A stretch of DNA of 64,000 bases from Mycobacterium sp. ITM-2016-00316 (GTDB lineage: Bacteria > Actinomycetota > Actinomycetes > Mycobacteriales > Mycobacteriaceae), in the NCBI RefSeq assembly GCF_002968335.2, contig NZ_CP134398.1, positions 4,526,001-4,590,000 of the forward strand, in the 5' to 3' direction. The notes beneath the pieces were generated by a model. The model had not been told where the DNA came from and ran no database searches. It saw nothing but the letters and a program-made list of their open reading frames with translations. The translations under genes and the position numbers were made by a program. Below, one piece after another: positions 8,220-16,798 of the stretch. Numbering within the stretch: position 1 is the stretch's first letter; every line of letters starts with the position of its first letter.

Positions 8220-9343
8220 CGCGGGTCGACCTTCGCCGCCAAATCCGCCAGTACGTCGAGCCCGGTGCGCACCGCTGCCCTGGCCGGCCCGGGTAGCGGC
8301 GCCAGCATGGACAACGCGGGCCTGGCGATCCACGGTGTCAGCTGCCGGATACGGGCGGTGTCACCGCCTGCCCAGTCCGGGTCGGTGTCGGCGAGGTGAT
8401 GGGAGTCGGCCAGATTGTTGACCGGCCGGCGCGGGTGCATGGCCAGCGCCCGCATGATCGCGTCCTCCACACTCAGCAGACCACCGTCGGGGTCGGGCAC
8501 CAGCTCGCGCAGCCCATCTCCGCTGGCTGTCATCGGATAGTCAAGGGAAGCAGTGAGATCCGCAGTCAGGCCGCCAGGCACCGGCAGCACCGCTGCAGAC
8601 ACCAGCGATACCAGGCCGGTGGGCACACCACCGACCGGGACCTCGAACTGCCAGTTCCCGCTCAGCCGCGCGTAGCTGGCGAGCAGGTCGCGGTAGGTGG
8701 TGGTTTCCGTGCCGCTGATGTCATAGGAGCCGGCCGGGACGCGCTCGGAATCGGCCGCGGCCACCAGGTAGTGCAGCACATCGCGAATCGAGATCGGATC
8801 GATCGGGTTGGACATCCAGCTCGGCAGCGGCAGCACCGGGAATCGGTCGCTGACGTAGCGCAGGATCTCGAACGAGGTCGAACCCGCCCCGATGATCAGT
8901 GCGGCACCCAGCCAGACGACCTCGGCTCCACCGTCGACGTGTAACGCCTCGGCCACCTCGGCGCGCCCGGCCAGATGGTCGGACAGCGCCTCACCGCCGG
9001 GGACAAATCCACCCAGGTAGACGATGCGGTGCACCCTCGCGGCGCGGGCGGCCTCGGCGACATTGGCCGCCGCCCGGTTGTCGGACTCCCGGAAACCGCT
9101 CTCGCCGATCCCGTGCAGCAGGTAGTACACCACGTCGATCTGCCCCGCTAGTTCGAAAGCCGCTGCGGTGGAGTCAGATTCGCGGGCGTCCATCGCGACC
9201 ACGGTGACGTCGTCGAACCAGCCGTACGCTCCCAGCCGGGCGGGGTTGCGGCTGGTCACGACGACATCGTGACCGGCCTCGAGCAGTTCGGTGACGAGGC
9301 GCGAGCCGATGTAACCGGTGGCACCCGTCAGCAGGATCCGCAT
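8216..9343 (-). CDS. NAD(P)H-binding SDR-like protein (atypical SDR)
   Basis: About 375 residues with an N-terminal Rossmann fold: ILLTGATGYIGSRLV at residues 3-17 carries the GxxGxxG nucleotide motif, followed by VVTSRNPARLG, which ends strand 2. The body resembles atypical short-chain dehydrogenases (NmrA/YesF-like) that often act as NAD(P)H-dependent reductases or sensors. The ATG at 9343 was chosen because the Rossmann strand begins there; no good ribosome site is present and the reading frame stays open upstream to 9652. It is coupled to the CPBP protease by ATGA overlap. Function unknown. Confidence 0.75.
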   Translation of the reverse strand: MRILLTGATGYIGSRLVTELLEAGHDVVVTSRNPARLGAYGWFDDVTVVAMDARESDSTAAAFELAGQIDVVYYLLHGIGESGFRESDNRAAANVAEAARAARVHRIVYLGGFVPGGEALSDHLAGRAEVAEALHVDGGAEVVWLGAALIIGAGSTSFEILRYVSDRFPVLPLPSWMSNPIDPISIRDVLHYLVAAADSERVPAGSYDISGTETTTYRDLLASYARLSGNWQFEVPVGGVPTGLVSLVSAAVLPVPGGLTADLTASLDYPMTASGDGLRELVPDPDGGLLSVEDAIMRALAMHPRRPVNNLADSHHLADTDPDWAGGDTARIRQLTPWIARPALSMLAPLPGPARAAVRTGLDVLADLAAKVDPR

Positions 9344-9474
9344 AGCCCCAACGTACCCACGCCGACGGGGACGAAACCGGACTATCGACCTCCCGGGGCC
9401 GCTGCCTGGGGGAACGCCCGGGTCGACGTGAGCAGCGACACCATCGGCATGCTCAGATGTGGTCGTCATGGCCA

Positions 9475-10431
9475 CTAGACGCCCTGATACACCTTGCGAT
9501 AACTCGACGGGGACATGCCGACGCCGCGGCGCAGGTGGTGACGCAGGTTGCCGCCGGTGCCCAACCCGGACAACCGGGCGACCTCGTCGACGGGCAGATC
9601 TCGCGACTCCAGGAGCTCTCGGGCCCGGTCGATGCGCCGGTTGCGTATCCAACTGCCCGGTGCCTCACCGGTTTCCGCGCGGAAGCGGCGATTGAAGGTG
9701 CGCGGGCTCATGTGGGCATGCCGGGCCAGCGCCTGCACGGTCAGCTGCGCATCGAGGTGGGCCAGCGCCCATTCCCGGGTGGCGGTGGTGGAGGCGTGAT
9801 CGGCGACCGGGACGTGCCGGTCGATGAACTGCGCCTGACCGCCTTCCCGCCACGGCGGCACCACGCAGTAGCGGGCCACCTCGTTGGCCACCTGGGTGCC
9901 GTGATCGGACCGGATGATGTGCAGGCACAGGTCGATACCGGCGGCCAGACCGGCCGAGGTGAGTACATCACCGTCATCGACGAACAACACGTTCTCGTCG
10001 ACCTGCACGCTGGGGAACAGCGCCCGCAGCGTGTCGGCGAAACGCCAGTGCGTGGTTGCCGGCCGCCCGTCCAGGAGCCCGGCGGCGGCCAGTACGAAGG
10101 CGCCGGTGCAGATGGACACCAGCCGGGTGCCGGGCCGGATGGCGTTCAACGCGGCGCACACCTCGGGTTCCAGCGTTCCGTCGATGCGCGCGGGTGCGTA
10201 GCGGGTGCCGGGGATGACGACGGTGTCCGCGGCGGCCAGGGCCTCCGGGCCGGCCGTCGCGATCATCGCGAAACCGTTGACCGACGACACGGGTTCCTCA
10301 TCGACGGAACAGACCGTCACCTCGTAGAGTGGCTCGCCGTCGGATCCCTCGGCCTGGCCGAACAGCGTGGGGGCGATGGTGGCGTCGAAACCCACCACCG
10401 GCGGCAGCAGCAGGACTGCGACGCGGTGCAT
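9475..10431 (-). CDS. GlxA-type transcriptional regulator (DJ-1/PfpI domain plus AraC HTH)
   Basis: A 318-residue regulator with an N-terminal class-I glutamine-amidotransferase-like (DJ-1/PfpI) domain and a C-terminal AraC double helix-turn-helix. The nucleophile-elbow region reads VSICTGAFVLAAAGLL (about residues 105-120); the DNA-binding part includes HMSPRTFNRRFRAETG and the closing GMSPSSYRKVYQ. ATG at 10431 is preferred because family members start at MHRVAVLLLP; GTG at 10446 is also in frame. It is divergent from an MFS transporter with an 80-bp gap, so it probably controls that gene and itself. Confidence 0.87.
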   Translation of the reverse strand: MHRVAVLLLPPVVGFDATIAPTLFGQAEGSDGEPLYEVTVCSVDEEPVSSVNGFAMIATAGPEALAAADTVVIPGTRYAPARIDGTLEPEVCAALNAIRPGTRLVSICTGAFVLAAAGLLDGRPATTHWRFADTLRALFPSVQVDENVLFVDDGDVLTSAGLAAGIDLCLHIIRSDHGTQVANEVARYCVVPPWREGGQAQFIDRHVPVADHASTTATREWALAHLDAQLTVQALARHAHMSPRTFNRRFRAETGEAPGSWIRNRRIDRARELLESRDLPVDEVARLSGLGTGGNLRHHLRRGVGMSPSSYRKVYQGV

Positions 10432-10511
10432 GCCCCAGTTTGGCACGTTCTTGATGAGCGCTGTCGTTTATGCCACTAGGCGGCTGCGCCGGGACCCGCC
10501 AACATCGACGC

Positions 10512-11768
10512 ATGACACTTCTGCGCGCCGGCGGCCGCCTGCATTGGGCCTGGGTGGTGGCCGGCGTCAGCTTCGTCGCGATACTCGGCGCGGCCGCCTT
10601 CCGGGCGGTGCCCGGGGTCATGATGAACCCGCTGCACCACGAGTTCGGCTGGTCGCACGGCACCGTCGGCGTGGCGATGGCCGTCAACATGACGCTCTAC
10701 GGTGTCACCGCCCCGTTCGCCGCCGCGCTGATGGACCGCTTCGGGGTCCGGCCGGTGCTGTCCGGCGCGCTCGCGCTGATCGCCGCCGGTTCGGCGCTGA
10801 GTGTCTTCATGACCGCCAGCTGGCAGCTGGTGCTGCTGTGGGGTGTGCTCGTCGGCATCGGCACCGGCGCCATCTCGATGGGATTCGTCGCGACGGTGGC
10901 CACCCGCTGGTTCGAGGCGCGGCGCGGCCTGGTCACCGGCGTGCTGACGGCCGCCAGCGCCACCGGACAGTTGATCTTCCTGCCCGTGGTGGCCGAGGTG
11001 ACCACCCGGCACGGCTGGCGCTGGGCATCCCTCATCGTGGCGGCCGCCGCGCTGGCCGTGGTGCCGTTGGTGGCGGTGTTCATGCGCAACCGGCCTCAGG
11101 ACATCGGGCTGACCGCGTACGGCGGTACGTCCACCGATCCCGTGGTGCTGCCGACGGGCACCTTCAGTGCCGCCTTCGACGGGCTGCGCATCGGGCTGCG
11201 TTCTCGGGCGTTCTGGCTGCTCGCCGCCAGCTTCGCGATCTGCGGGATGACCACCAACGGGCTCATCGGCACGCATTTCATCCCGGCGGCCAACGATCAC
11301 GGCATGCCCACCACGCTGGCCGCCGGCCTGCTGGCCACGATCGGCGTGCTGGACGTGGCCGGGACGATCTTCTCCGGCTGGCTCACCGACCGGGCGGACC
11401 CGCGCCTGCTGCTGTGCGTCTACTACGCCGGGCGCGGTGTCTCACTGCTGTTGCTGCCGTCGCTGCTGTCCCCGAACGCCGAACCGGGCACCTGGGTGTT
11501 CATCATCTTCTACGGGCTGGACTGGGTGGCCACCGTGCCGCCGACGATCGTGCTGTGCCGCGAGTTCTTCGGCACCCGGTCGCCGATCGTGTTCGGCTGG
11601 GTATTCGCATCACACCAGCTCGGCGCGGCGATCGCGGCGGCTGGGGCGGGCTGGATCCGGGACCTGCAGGGCAGCTATGACCTGGCGTTTTACCTTGCCG
11701 CCGGGCTGTGTTTCGTGGCCGTACTGCTCTGTGCCGGGGTGCGCAGGCCGGTGGCCACGGTTTCCTAG
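10512..11768 (+). CDS. MFS transporter
   Basis: A 418-residue major facilitator with about 12 membrane segments. The motif-A-like loop ALMDRFGVRPVL follows TM2, and the central segment FVATVATRWFEARRGLVTG resembles the oxalate/monocarboxylate (OxlT/MCT-like) branch. ATG at 10512 lies 80 bp from the divergent GlxA-type regulator start. Transport of a small organic acid is a guess from family resemblance. It is followed by an inverted repeat (11813-11860) that may end transcription. Confidence 0.82.
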   Translation: MTLLRAGGRLHWAWVVAGVSFVAILGAAAFRAVPGVMMNPLHHEFGWSHGTVGVAMAVNMTLYGVTAPFAAALMDRFGVRPVLSGALALIAAGSALSVFMTASWQLVLLWGVLVGIGTGAISMGFVATVATRWFEARRGLVTGVLTAASATGQLIFLPVVAEVTTRHGWRWASLIVAAAALAVVPLVAVFMRNRPQDIGLTAYGGTSTDPVVLPTGTFSAAFDGLRIGLRSRAFWLLAASFAICGMTTNGLIGTHFIPAANDHGMPTTLAAGLLATIGVLDVAGTIFSGWLTDRADPRLLLCVYYAGRGVSLLLLPSLLSPNAEPGTWVFIIFYGLDWVATVPPTIVLCREFFGTRSPIVFGWVFASHQLGAAIAAAGAGWIRDLQGSYDLAFYLAAGLCFVAVLLCAGVRRPVATVS

Positions 11769-11812
11769 CATTTGGCTGCGCTCACCTGGACGCATACGAT
11801 TCAACCGGCGCC

Positions 11813-11860
11813 GCGGGGACGCCAGAGGCTTTGAAACAATCCGGTCAGCCGCGTCCCCGC
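11813..11860. other. 10-bp perfect inverted repeat between MFS and FAS1 genes
   Basis: GCGGGGACGC at 11813-11822 is exactly reverse-complementary to GCGTCCCCGC at 11851-11860, with 28 nt between. It could fold as a GC-rich stem in the MFS transcript, or be an operator for the FAS1 gene that starts 42 bp later. There is no T-run, so a standard terminator is not clear. Confidence 0.4.
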
Positions 11861-11901
11861 TTGTGACGCGCCGACCCAGTCATGAGCGGGAGGAAAAACA
11901 C

Positions 11902-12657
11902 GTGCACGCTCGCACCGGCAAACTCTTCGGCGTCGTGGTCGCATCGTCGGCCATCGTTTTCGCAGGAACCACCGTCACGGCTCACGCCGACGATCCCACC
12001 ACCACCCCCAACATGGTGATCGCAGAACCGAAGGGCCCCACGTGTGACGCCACCGTGAAGTCGGTGGCCACCGGCCCCGGTTCGCTGACCGGCCTGGCCA
12101 AGGCGCAGTCGTCGACCGCGCTGGCCAGCATCCCGGCCATCTCCACCTTCAGCAATGCCATCTCCGGCCAGGTCAACCCGGAGGTGAACGTGGCCGCAGT
12201 GCTCGACAACGGCCCGTACATCGTGTTCGCGCCCAGCGATGCGGCGTTCGCGAAGCTGCCGCCCGAGAAGCTGGAGTCGCTCAAGAGCGACCCGGTCGCC
12301 TTGACCGCGCTGGTGTACTACCACATGGCGCTCGGCATCCTCGGCCCCGACGATATCGAGGGCACCATCTACACCCAGCAGGGCAAGCCGGTGATCGTCA
12401 AGGGCAGCGGCGGCGATATCACCGTCAACGACGCCAAGGTCGAATGCGGCGGTATCGGCGCGGACCACATGCGCGTCTACATCATCGACACCGTGCTGGA
12501 CCCGGCCGAGGCGCCGACCCCGGTCACCACCAGCACCTCGACGACCAGCACCACGTCGACCACCTCCACCACGGAGACCACGTCGGCAACCGAGACCACC
12601 TCGGCCACCGAGGCACCTGCGACCGTCACGGTCACCGAGACGGCGCCGGCCGGCTGA
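11902..12657 (+). CDS. Secreted fasciclin (FAS1) domain protein, MPT70/MPT83-like with Thr-rich tail
   Basis: A 251-residue exported protein. A Sec signal peptide (LFGVVVASSAIVFAGTTVTAHA, first 29 residues) has no lipobox, so it should be released rather than lipid-anchored. The single FAS1 domain shows YIVFAPSDAAFAKLP and, near its end, MRVYIIDTVLDP, the H1/H2 signatures of the MPT70/MPT83 family. Unlike those proteins it ends in about 45 residues rich in Thr, Ser and Glu, a likely O-mannosylated stalk. GTG at 11902 is supported by GGGAGGA eight bases upstream. A strong terminator follows. FAS1 proteins act in adhesion or surface interactions. Confidence 0.87.
   Translation: MHARTGKLFGVVVASSAIVFAGTTVTAHADDPTTTPNMVIAEPKGPTCDATVKSVATGPGSLTGLAKAQSSTALASIPAISTFSNAISGQVNPEVNVAAVLDNGPYIVFAPSDAAFAKLPPEKLESLKSDPVALTALVYYHMALGILGPDDIEGTIYTQQGKPVIVKGSGGDITVNDAKVECGGIGADHMRVYIIDTVLDPAEAPTPVTTSTSTTSTTSTTSTTETTSATETTSATEAPATVTVTETAPAG
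12574..12609 (+). repeat. Two tandem 18-bp units coding ETTSAT
   Basis: GAGACCACGTCGGCAACC at 12574-12591 is followed directly by GAGACCACCTCGGCCACC at 12592-12609 (two mismatches). It lies within a broader Thr/Ser-codon repeat from about 12526 in the FAS1 gene tail, and copy number may vary between strains. Confidence 0.6.
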
Positions 12658-12668
12658 CGCACACGAGA

Positions 12669-12702
12669 AACGGCGCCCACTCCTCCCGGAGTGGGCGCCG
12701 TT
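12669..12702. terminator. Strong bidirectional hairpin terminator
   Basis: A perfect 15-bp stem (AACGGCGCCCACTCC pairing with GGAGTGGGCGCCGTT) closes a TCCC tetraloop. Because the arms begin with AA and end with TT the hairpin is symmetric. It sits between the convergent FAS1 and acyl-CoA dehydrogenase genes, so it can stop transcription from both sides. Confidence 0.88.
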
Positions 12703-12717
12703 CTTGCGTTGTGGGGC

Positions 12718-13860
12718 TTACAGACCCAGATCGCGGCCGATGATTTCCTTCATGATCTCGGTGGTGCCACCGTAGATCGTCTGGATGCGCACATCGACGT
12801 AATCCTTGGCGACGCGGTACTCGTTCATGTAGCCGTAGCCGCCATGCAGTTGCAGGCAGGAGTCGACGACCTTCTTGCCGAGCTCGGTGCACCACCACTT
12901 GGCCTTGGACGCCTGGACCGCGGTCAGTTCACCGTCGACGACGGCGCGCAGGCACCGGTCGACATACTGCTCGGCGATATCGAGTTCGGTGTCCAGCTCG
13001 GCCATCACGAAGCGGCTGTTCTGGAAACTGCCGATCGGCTGCCCGAATGCCTTGCGGTCCTTGACGTATTGCAACGTCTCGTTGAACGTGGCCCGCGCCC
13101 CGGCAACACCGGCGATGGCAATGGACAGCCGCTCCGAGGGCAGGTTCTCCATCAGGTGGTAGAAACCCTTGCCCTCGGTGCCGAGCAGGTTGGCCGCGGG
13201 GACGCGGACGTCCTCGAAGTTCAGTTCGGAGGTGTCGGCGGCGTGCTGGCCCATCTTGTCCAACTTGCGGCCGCGGGTGAAGCCCGGGGTGTCGCGCTCC
13301 ACGACCAGCAGCGAGAAGCCCTTGTGGCCGGCCTCCGGGTCGGTGCGTGCCACCACGACCACCAGGTCGGAGTTGATACCGGCCGAGATGAAGGTCTTGG
13401 AGCCGTTGATGATGTAGTCGTCACCGTCACGCACCGCGGTGGTCTTGATACCCGCAAGATCGCTGCCGGCGCCGGGCTCGCTCATGGCGATGGCACCGAT
13501 CAGCTCGCCGCTGGCGAAGCCCGGCATCCAGCGCTCCAGCTGCTCCTTGGTGGCCAGGTTCTTGAAGTACGGGCCGACGATGTCGTTCTGCAGGCTCACA
13601 CCCGGGCAGGCCAGCCCAAACTTGGAGAACTCCTCGACGATCACGGCGTTGAAGCGGAAGTCGTCCACTCCGCCGCCGCCGTACTCCTCGGGCATGTTGA
13701 ACCCGATCAGGCCGTAATTGCCTGCTGCCACATAGGCTTCGCGGGCGACGAGGCGGTCGGCCTCCCACTTCTCGACATTGGGCAGACACTCCTTCTCCAG
13801 GAACTGCTTGGCAGTCTCCCGGAGCTGCTCGTGCTCGGTTTCGAAAACCAGTCTCTTCAC
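12718..13860 (-). CDS. Acyl-CoA dehydrogenase (FadE family)
   Basis: A 380-residue FAD-dependent acyl-CoA dehydrogenase that introduces the trans-2 double bond in beta-oxidation. Landmarks are NMPEEYGGGG near residue 50, AIAMSEPGAGSDLAG around residue 125, the flavin-contacting KTFISAGINSD and the C-terminal QTIYGGTTEIMKEIIGR. The usual YEGT glutamate of short/medium-chain enzymes is replaced (YGGT), as in isovaleryl- and long-chain-type enzymes, whose base lies elsewhere. GTG at 13860 lies directly after the crotonase stop. Third gene of the thiolase-crotonase-FadE operon, so substrate is probably a fatty or side-chain acyl-CoA. Confidence 0.9.
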   Translation of the reverse strand: MKRLVFETEHEQLRETAKQFLEKECLPNVEKWEADRLVAREAYVAAGNYGLIGFNMPEEYGGGGVDDFRFNAVIVEEFSKFGLACPGVSLQNDIVGPYFKNLATKEQLERWMPGFASGELIGAIAMSEPGAGSDLAGIKTTAVRDGDDYIINGSKTFISAGINSDLVVVVARTDPEAGHKGFSLLVVERDTPGFTRGRKLDKMGQHAADTSELNFEDVRVPAANLLGTEGKGFYHLMENLPSERLSIAIAGVAGARATFNETLQYVKDRKAFGQPIGSFQNSRFVMAELDTELDIAEQYVDRCLRAVVDGELTAVQASKAKWWCTELGKKVVDSCLQLHGGYGYMNEYRVAKDYVDVRIQTIYGGTTEIMKEIIGRDLGL

Positions 13861-13862
13861 TG

Positions 13863-14663
13863 TTACTTCGCTTTCCAGACCGGCTCGCGCTTCTGCGCGA
13901 AAGCCATCGGTCCCTCTTGTGCATCTTCGGTCTTGAGAAGGGTGGCGAATTCGCCGAAGGTCTGTTTCCAGTACGGCTCGTCGGCGGCGACGACGCCGTC
14001 GATGGCGCCGTAGGACACCCGCTTGCTGGCCCGAACGGCCAACGGCGCGTTGACCGCGATGCGTTCGGCCAGTTCCAGGGCGGCTTCCACGACGGTGCCG
14101 TCCGGCACCACCTTGTTGATCAGGCCCCATTTGAGCGCATCCGCCGAGGTCAACGGTTCGCCGGTGTACACCAGCTCCAGAGCCAGCTTCTGCGGCAGCT
14201 GCGCCACGATGCGGAACACCCCGCCGGCACCGGCGATCAGACCGCGCTTCACCTCGGGCAGACCGAATTTGGCGCGTTCCTCGGCGACCACCAGGTCGCT
14301 GGCCAACGCCAGTTCGGTGCCTCCGCCCAGGGCGGTGCCGTTGACCGCGGCGATGGTCGGCTTGTCGATGAAGTGCCGCACGTAGCCCGCAAAACCCCAC
14401 TCCGGGTGGTCCGGGTGGAACAGGTTCTCCCCGCGCGAGATCGCCTTGAGATCGGCGCCCGCACAGAAGGACTTGTCGCCGGCTCCGGTGAGGATGACGA
14501 CCCGGATCTCCGGATCGTCCTGGGCGGCCTGCAGTGCATCGCCGACGCCGATGGACACCGACGCGTTGATGGCGTTGCGGGCCTCGGGCCGGTTGATCGT
14601 GATGATCGAGACGTTGCCACGTCGTTCCACAAGCGCCCCGGGCGCTGCACCCGGCTCGGTCAC
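13863..14663 (-). CDS. Enoyl-CoA hydratase/isomerase (crotonase family)
   Basis: A 266-residue crotonase. Oxyanion-hole regions are SFCAGADLKAI (about residues 70-80) and NGTALGGGTELALASDLV (about 112-130), followed by the usual FGLPEVKRGLIAGAGG segment with a catalytic-type Glu. It would hydrate enoyl-CoA made by the dehydrogenase at 12718. GTG at 14663 overlaps the thiolase stop as GTGA; the stop is 2 bp from the dehydrogenase start. Specificity is unknown. Confidence 0.9.
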   Translation of the reverse strand: MTEPGAAPGALVERRGNVSIITINRPEARNAINASVSIGVGDALQAAQDDPEIRVVILTGAGDKSFCAGADLKAISRGENLFHPDHPEWGFAGYVRHFIDKPTIAAVNGTALGGGTELALASDLVVAEERAKFGLPEVKRGLIAGAGGVFRIVAQLPQKLALELVYTGEPLTSADALKWGLINKVVPDGTVVEAALELAERIAVNAPLAVRASKRVSYGAIDGVVAADEPYWKQTFGEFATLLKTEDAQEGPMAFAQKREPVWKAK

Positions 14664-15805
14664 AGCAGTTCCAGGATGGTCGCGTTCGCCTGACCGCCAC
14701 CTTCACACATGGTCTGCAGGCCGTACTGAATGTTGTTGTCCCGCATGTGGTAGAGCAACGTGGTCAGGATGCGCGCACCGGAGCCGCCGAGCGGGTGGCC
14801 CAGAGCGATCGCGCCGCCATTGGGGTTCAGCCGGCTCTCATCGGCGCCGATCTCCTTCAACCAGGCCAGCGGCACCGGGGCGAAGGCCTCATTGACCTCG
14901 AAGGCGCCGATCTGGTCGACCGTGAGGCCGGACTTGGCCAGCGCCTTCTGGGTTGCCGGGATGGGCGCGGTCAACATGATGACCGGGTCCGCGCCGGCCA
15001 GCACCGCGGTGTGCACCTTGGCAAGGGGCTTGAGGCCCAGCTCTTTTGCCTTCTCGGCCGAGGTGACCAGCAGCGCGGCCGAACCGTCGGAGATCTGGCT
15101 GGAGTTACCGGCGTGGATCACGCCGTCCTCCTTGAAGGCGGGCTTGATGCCGGCCATGGATTCGACGGTGCCACCGCGGCGGATGCCGCCGTCTTCCAGC
15201 ACGACGTTACCGTCCTGGTCCTTGATGCCGACGATCTGATCCTTGAATGCGCCGGAATCCTGCGCCGCGGCGGCCTTCTCATGCGAGCGCAGGGAGAACT
15301 CGTCGAGCTGGGTGCGCGACAGGCCCCACTGCTCGGCGATCATCTCGGCGCCCACACCCTGGTTGGGGGTCTGTTCGTAGCGGGTGCGGAAGGCCTCCGG
15401 GTAGGGGTGCCCGCCGTTGGCCAGCGAGGAGCCCATCGGGGTGCGAGACATCGACTCGACACCGCCGGCGACGACGACGTCATAGTGGCCGGCCACCACG
15501 CCGGCGACGGCGAAGTGCAGCGACTGCTGGCTGGAGCCGCACTGGCGGTCCACGGTGACACCGGGCACGGTCTCGGGCCACCCGGCGGTCAGCACGGCGG
15601 TGCGGGCGATGTCGAGCGCCTGCTCACCGGCCTGCATGACGCAACCCCAGATGACGTCGTCGACGAGCCCCGGATCGATCCCGGCGCGCTGCACAAGGCC
15701 GTTGAGGACCTGGGCCGACAGTTCGGACGGGTGCACCCCGGACAGCGCGCCGTTGCGCTTGCCGACTGGTGAACGAACTGCCTCGACGATGACGGCTTCA
15801 GCCAT
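14660..15805 (-). CDS. Acetyl-CoA acetyltransferase (thiolase, FadA family)
   Basis: A 381-residue thiolase performing thiolytic cleavage of 3-ketoacyl-CoA. The acyl-accepting Cys lies in DRQCGSSQQ (Cys 89), the GHPLGGSGAR motif supplies His near residue 338, and the C-terminal CEGGGQAN carries the second Cys. ATG at 15805 has AAGGAG upstream. First gene of a three-gene beta-oxidation operon (thiolase, crotonase, acyl-CoA dehydrogenase), divergent from a FadR-like regulator that probably controls it. Confidence 0.92.
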   Translation of the reverse strand: MAEAVIVEAVRSPVGKRNGALSGVHPSELSAQVLNGLVQRAGIDPGLVDDVIWGCVMQAGEQALDIARTAVLTAGWPETVPGVTVDRQCGSSQQSLHFAVAGVVAGHYDVVVAGGVESMSRTPMGSSLANGGHPYPEAFRTRYEQTPNQGVGAEMIAEQWGLSRTQLDEFSLRSHEKAAAAQDSGAFKDQIVGIKDQDGNVVLEDGGIRRGGTVESMAGIKPAFKEDGVIHAGNSSQISDGSAALLVTSAEKAKELGLKPLAKVHTAVLAGADPVIMLTAPIPATQKALAKSGLTVDQIGAFEVNEAFAPVPLAWLKEIGADESRLNPNGGAIALGHPLGGSGARILTTLLYHMRDNNIQYGLQTMCEGGGQANATILELL

Positions 15806-15871
15806 GGACTTCTCCTTCGAAGGTGGTTGGCGTTTTTATATAGATGGACTTAAATCGAACCTAGAGCAGAA

Positions 15872-15951
15872 GGTTTACTAGGTCAACCTACTGGTTGGTA
15901 GAGCGCGGATGAACGCAGGTGCACGCGCCGGGTTGGCCGACATGGTTTACT
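15872..15951. promoter_or_regulatory. Candidate operator region for the GntR regulator
   Basis: Within the 189-bp divergent gap there is a perfect inverted repeat CAACC-TACT-GGTTG (15884-15897). The octamer GGTTTACT occurs twice in the same orientation (15872-15879 and 15944-15951), each followed by a similar AGGTCAACCT / GAGTTGAACACCT stretch. These spaced, similar sites are good candidates for binding by the FadR-like protein encoded at 15995. Confidence 0.5.
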
Positions 15952-15994
15952 GAGTTGAACACCTGACATCAGCGTATTCCCGAGGAGTCACACC

Positions 15995-16792
15995 GTGGCC
16001 GGCAGCACCCCGCTCTCGCCGATGATCGGCCGCAGCGCCGTCCCGGCGGTGGCCGGTGCGCCCATCCGCTCACCCAAGACCGCCGAATTGGTGGCCGGCA
16101 CGCTGCGCCGGATGGTCGTCGACGGTCAGCTCAAGGAGGGCGACTTCCTGCCCAACGAGGCCGAGCTGATGGCCCACTTCGGGGTGAGTCGTCCGACACT
16201 GCGCGAGGCGGTGCGGGTGCTGGAGTCCGAGCGCCTCGTCGAGGTGCGCCGCGGTTCACGCACCGGCGCTCGGGTGCGGGTTCCTGGCCCGGAGATCGTG
16301 GCGCGCCCCGCCGGTCTGCTGCTCGAGCTGTCGGGGGCGACCATCGCCGATGTGATGACGGCCCGCGCCGGTATCGAGCCGATGGCGGTCCGCCTGCTCA
16401 CCGAATCGCGAAACACGGCGGCGTTCGACGAACTCGACACGATGATCGCCGAGCATGTCCCGTCCGGGCGCGAGACCGGCCGGATGGCCGAGACCACCGG
16501 CGATTTCCATCAGCGCGTCGTCGAGCTGTCGGGCAACGCAACCCTGACCATCATGGCCGGCATGCTGCACGAGATCACGGTGCGGCACACCGCCTTCGCC
16601 ATGAAAGAGAACCGGCCGCTGTCCAAGTCGGACTACGAACTGTTGATGCGGTCCTACAAGCGGCTGATGACGCTCATGCGTTCCGGCGACGGCGAGGCCG
16701 CCGAGGCGCACTGGCGAAAGCATCTGGACACCGCGCGGGAACTGCTGCTCAAGGGCATGGAGTCCGTCAAGGTCCGCGATGCGATGATCTGA
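15995..16792 (+). CDS. GntR-family transcriptional regulator, FadR (FCD) subfamily
   Basis: A 265-residue regulator: N-terminal winged helix (LKEGDFLPNEAELMAHFGVSRPTLREAVRVLESERLVEVRRG, about residues 45-90) and a C-terminal all-helical FCD ligand domain with metal-type histidines (GDFHQRVVELSGN, EITVRHT). GTG at 15995 follows CGAGGAG. Divergent from the thiolase operon, so it most likely represses it and responds to an acyl-CoA or organic acid. It ends 6 bp from the convergent DUF3556 gene. Confidence 0.9.
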   Translation: MAGSTPLSPMIGRSAVPAVAGAPIRSPKTAELVAGTLRRMVVDGQLKEGDFLPNEAELMAHFGVSRPTLREAVRVLESERLVEVRRGSRTGARVRVPGPEIVARPAGLLLELSGATIADVMTARAGIEPMAVRLLTESRNTAAFDELDTMIAEHVPSGRETGRMAETTGDFHQRVVELSGNATLTIMAGMLHEITVRHTAFAMKENRPLSKSDYELLMRSYKRLMTLMRSGDGEAAEAHWRKHLDTARELLLKGMESVKVRDAMI

Positions 16793-16798
16793 CGCCGC

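Noticed and set aside
12718..14706. A 662-residue extension of the acyl-CoA dehydrogenase through the crotonase region
   Set aside because: The crotonase has a full set of motifs in its own frame and a stop directly before GTG 13860; the extension is an Arg-rich shadow.
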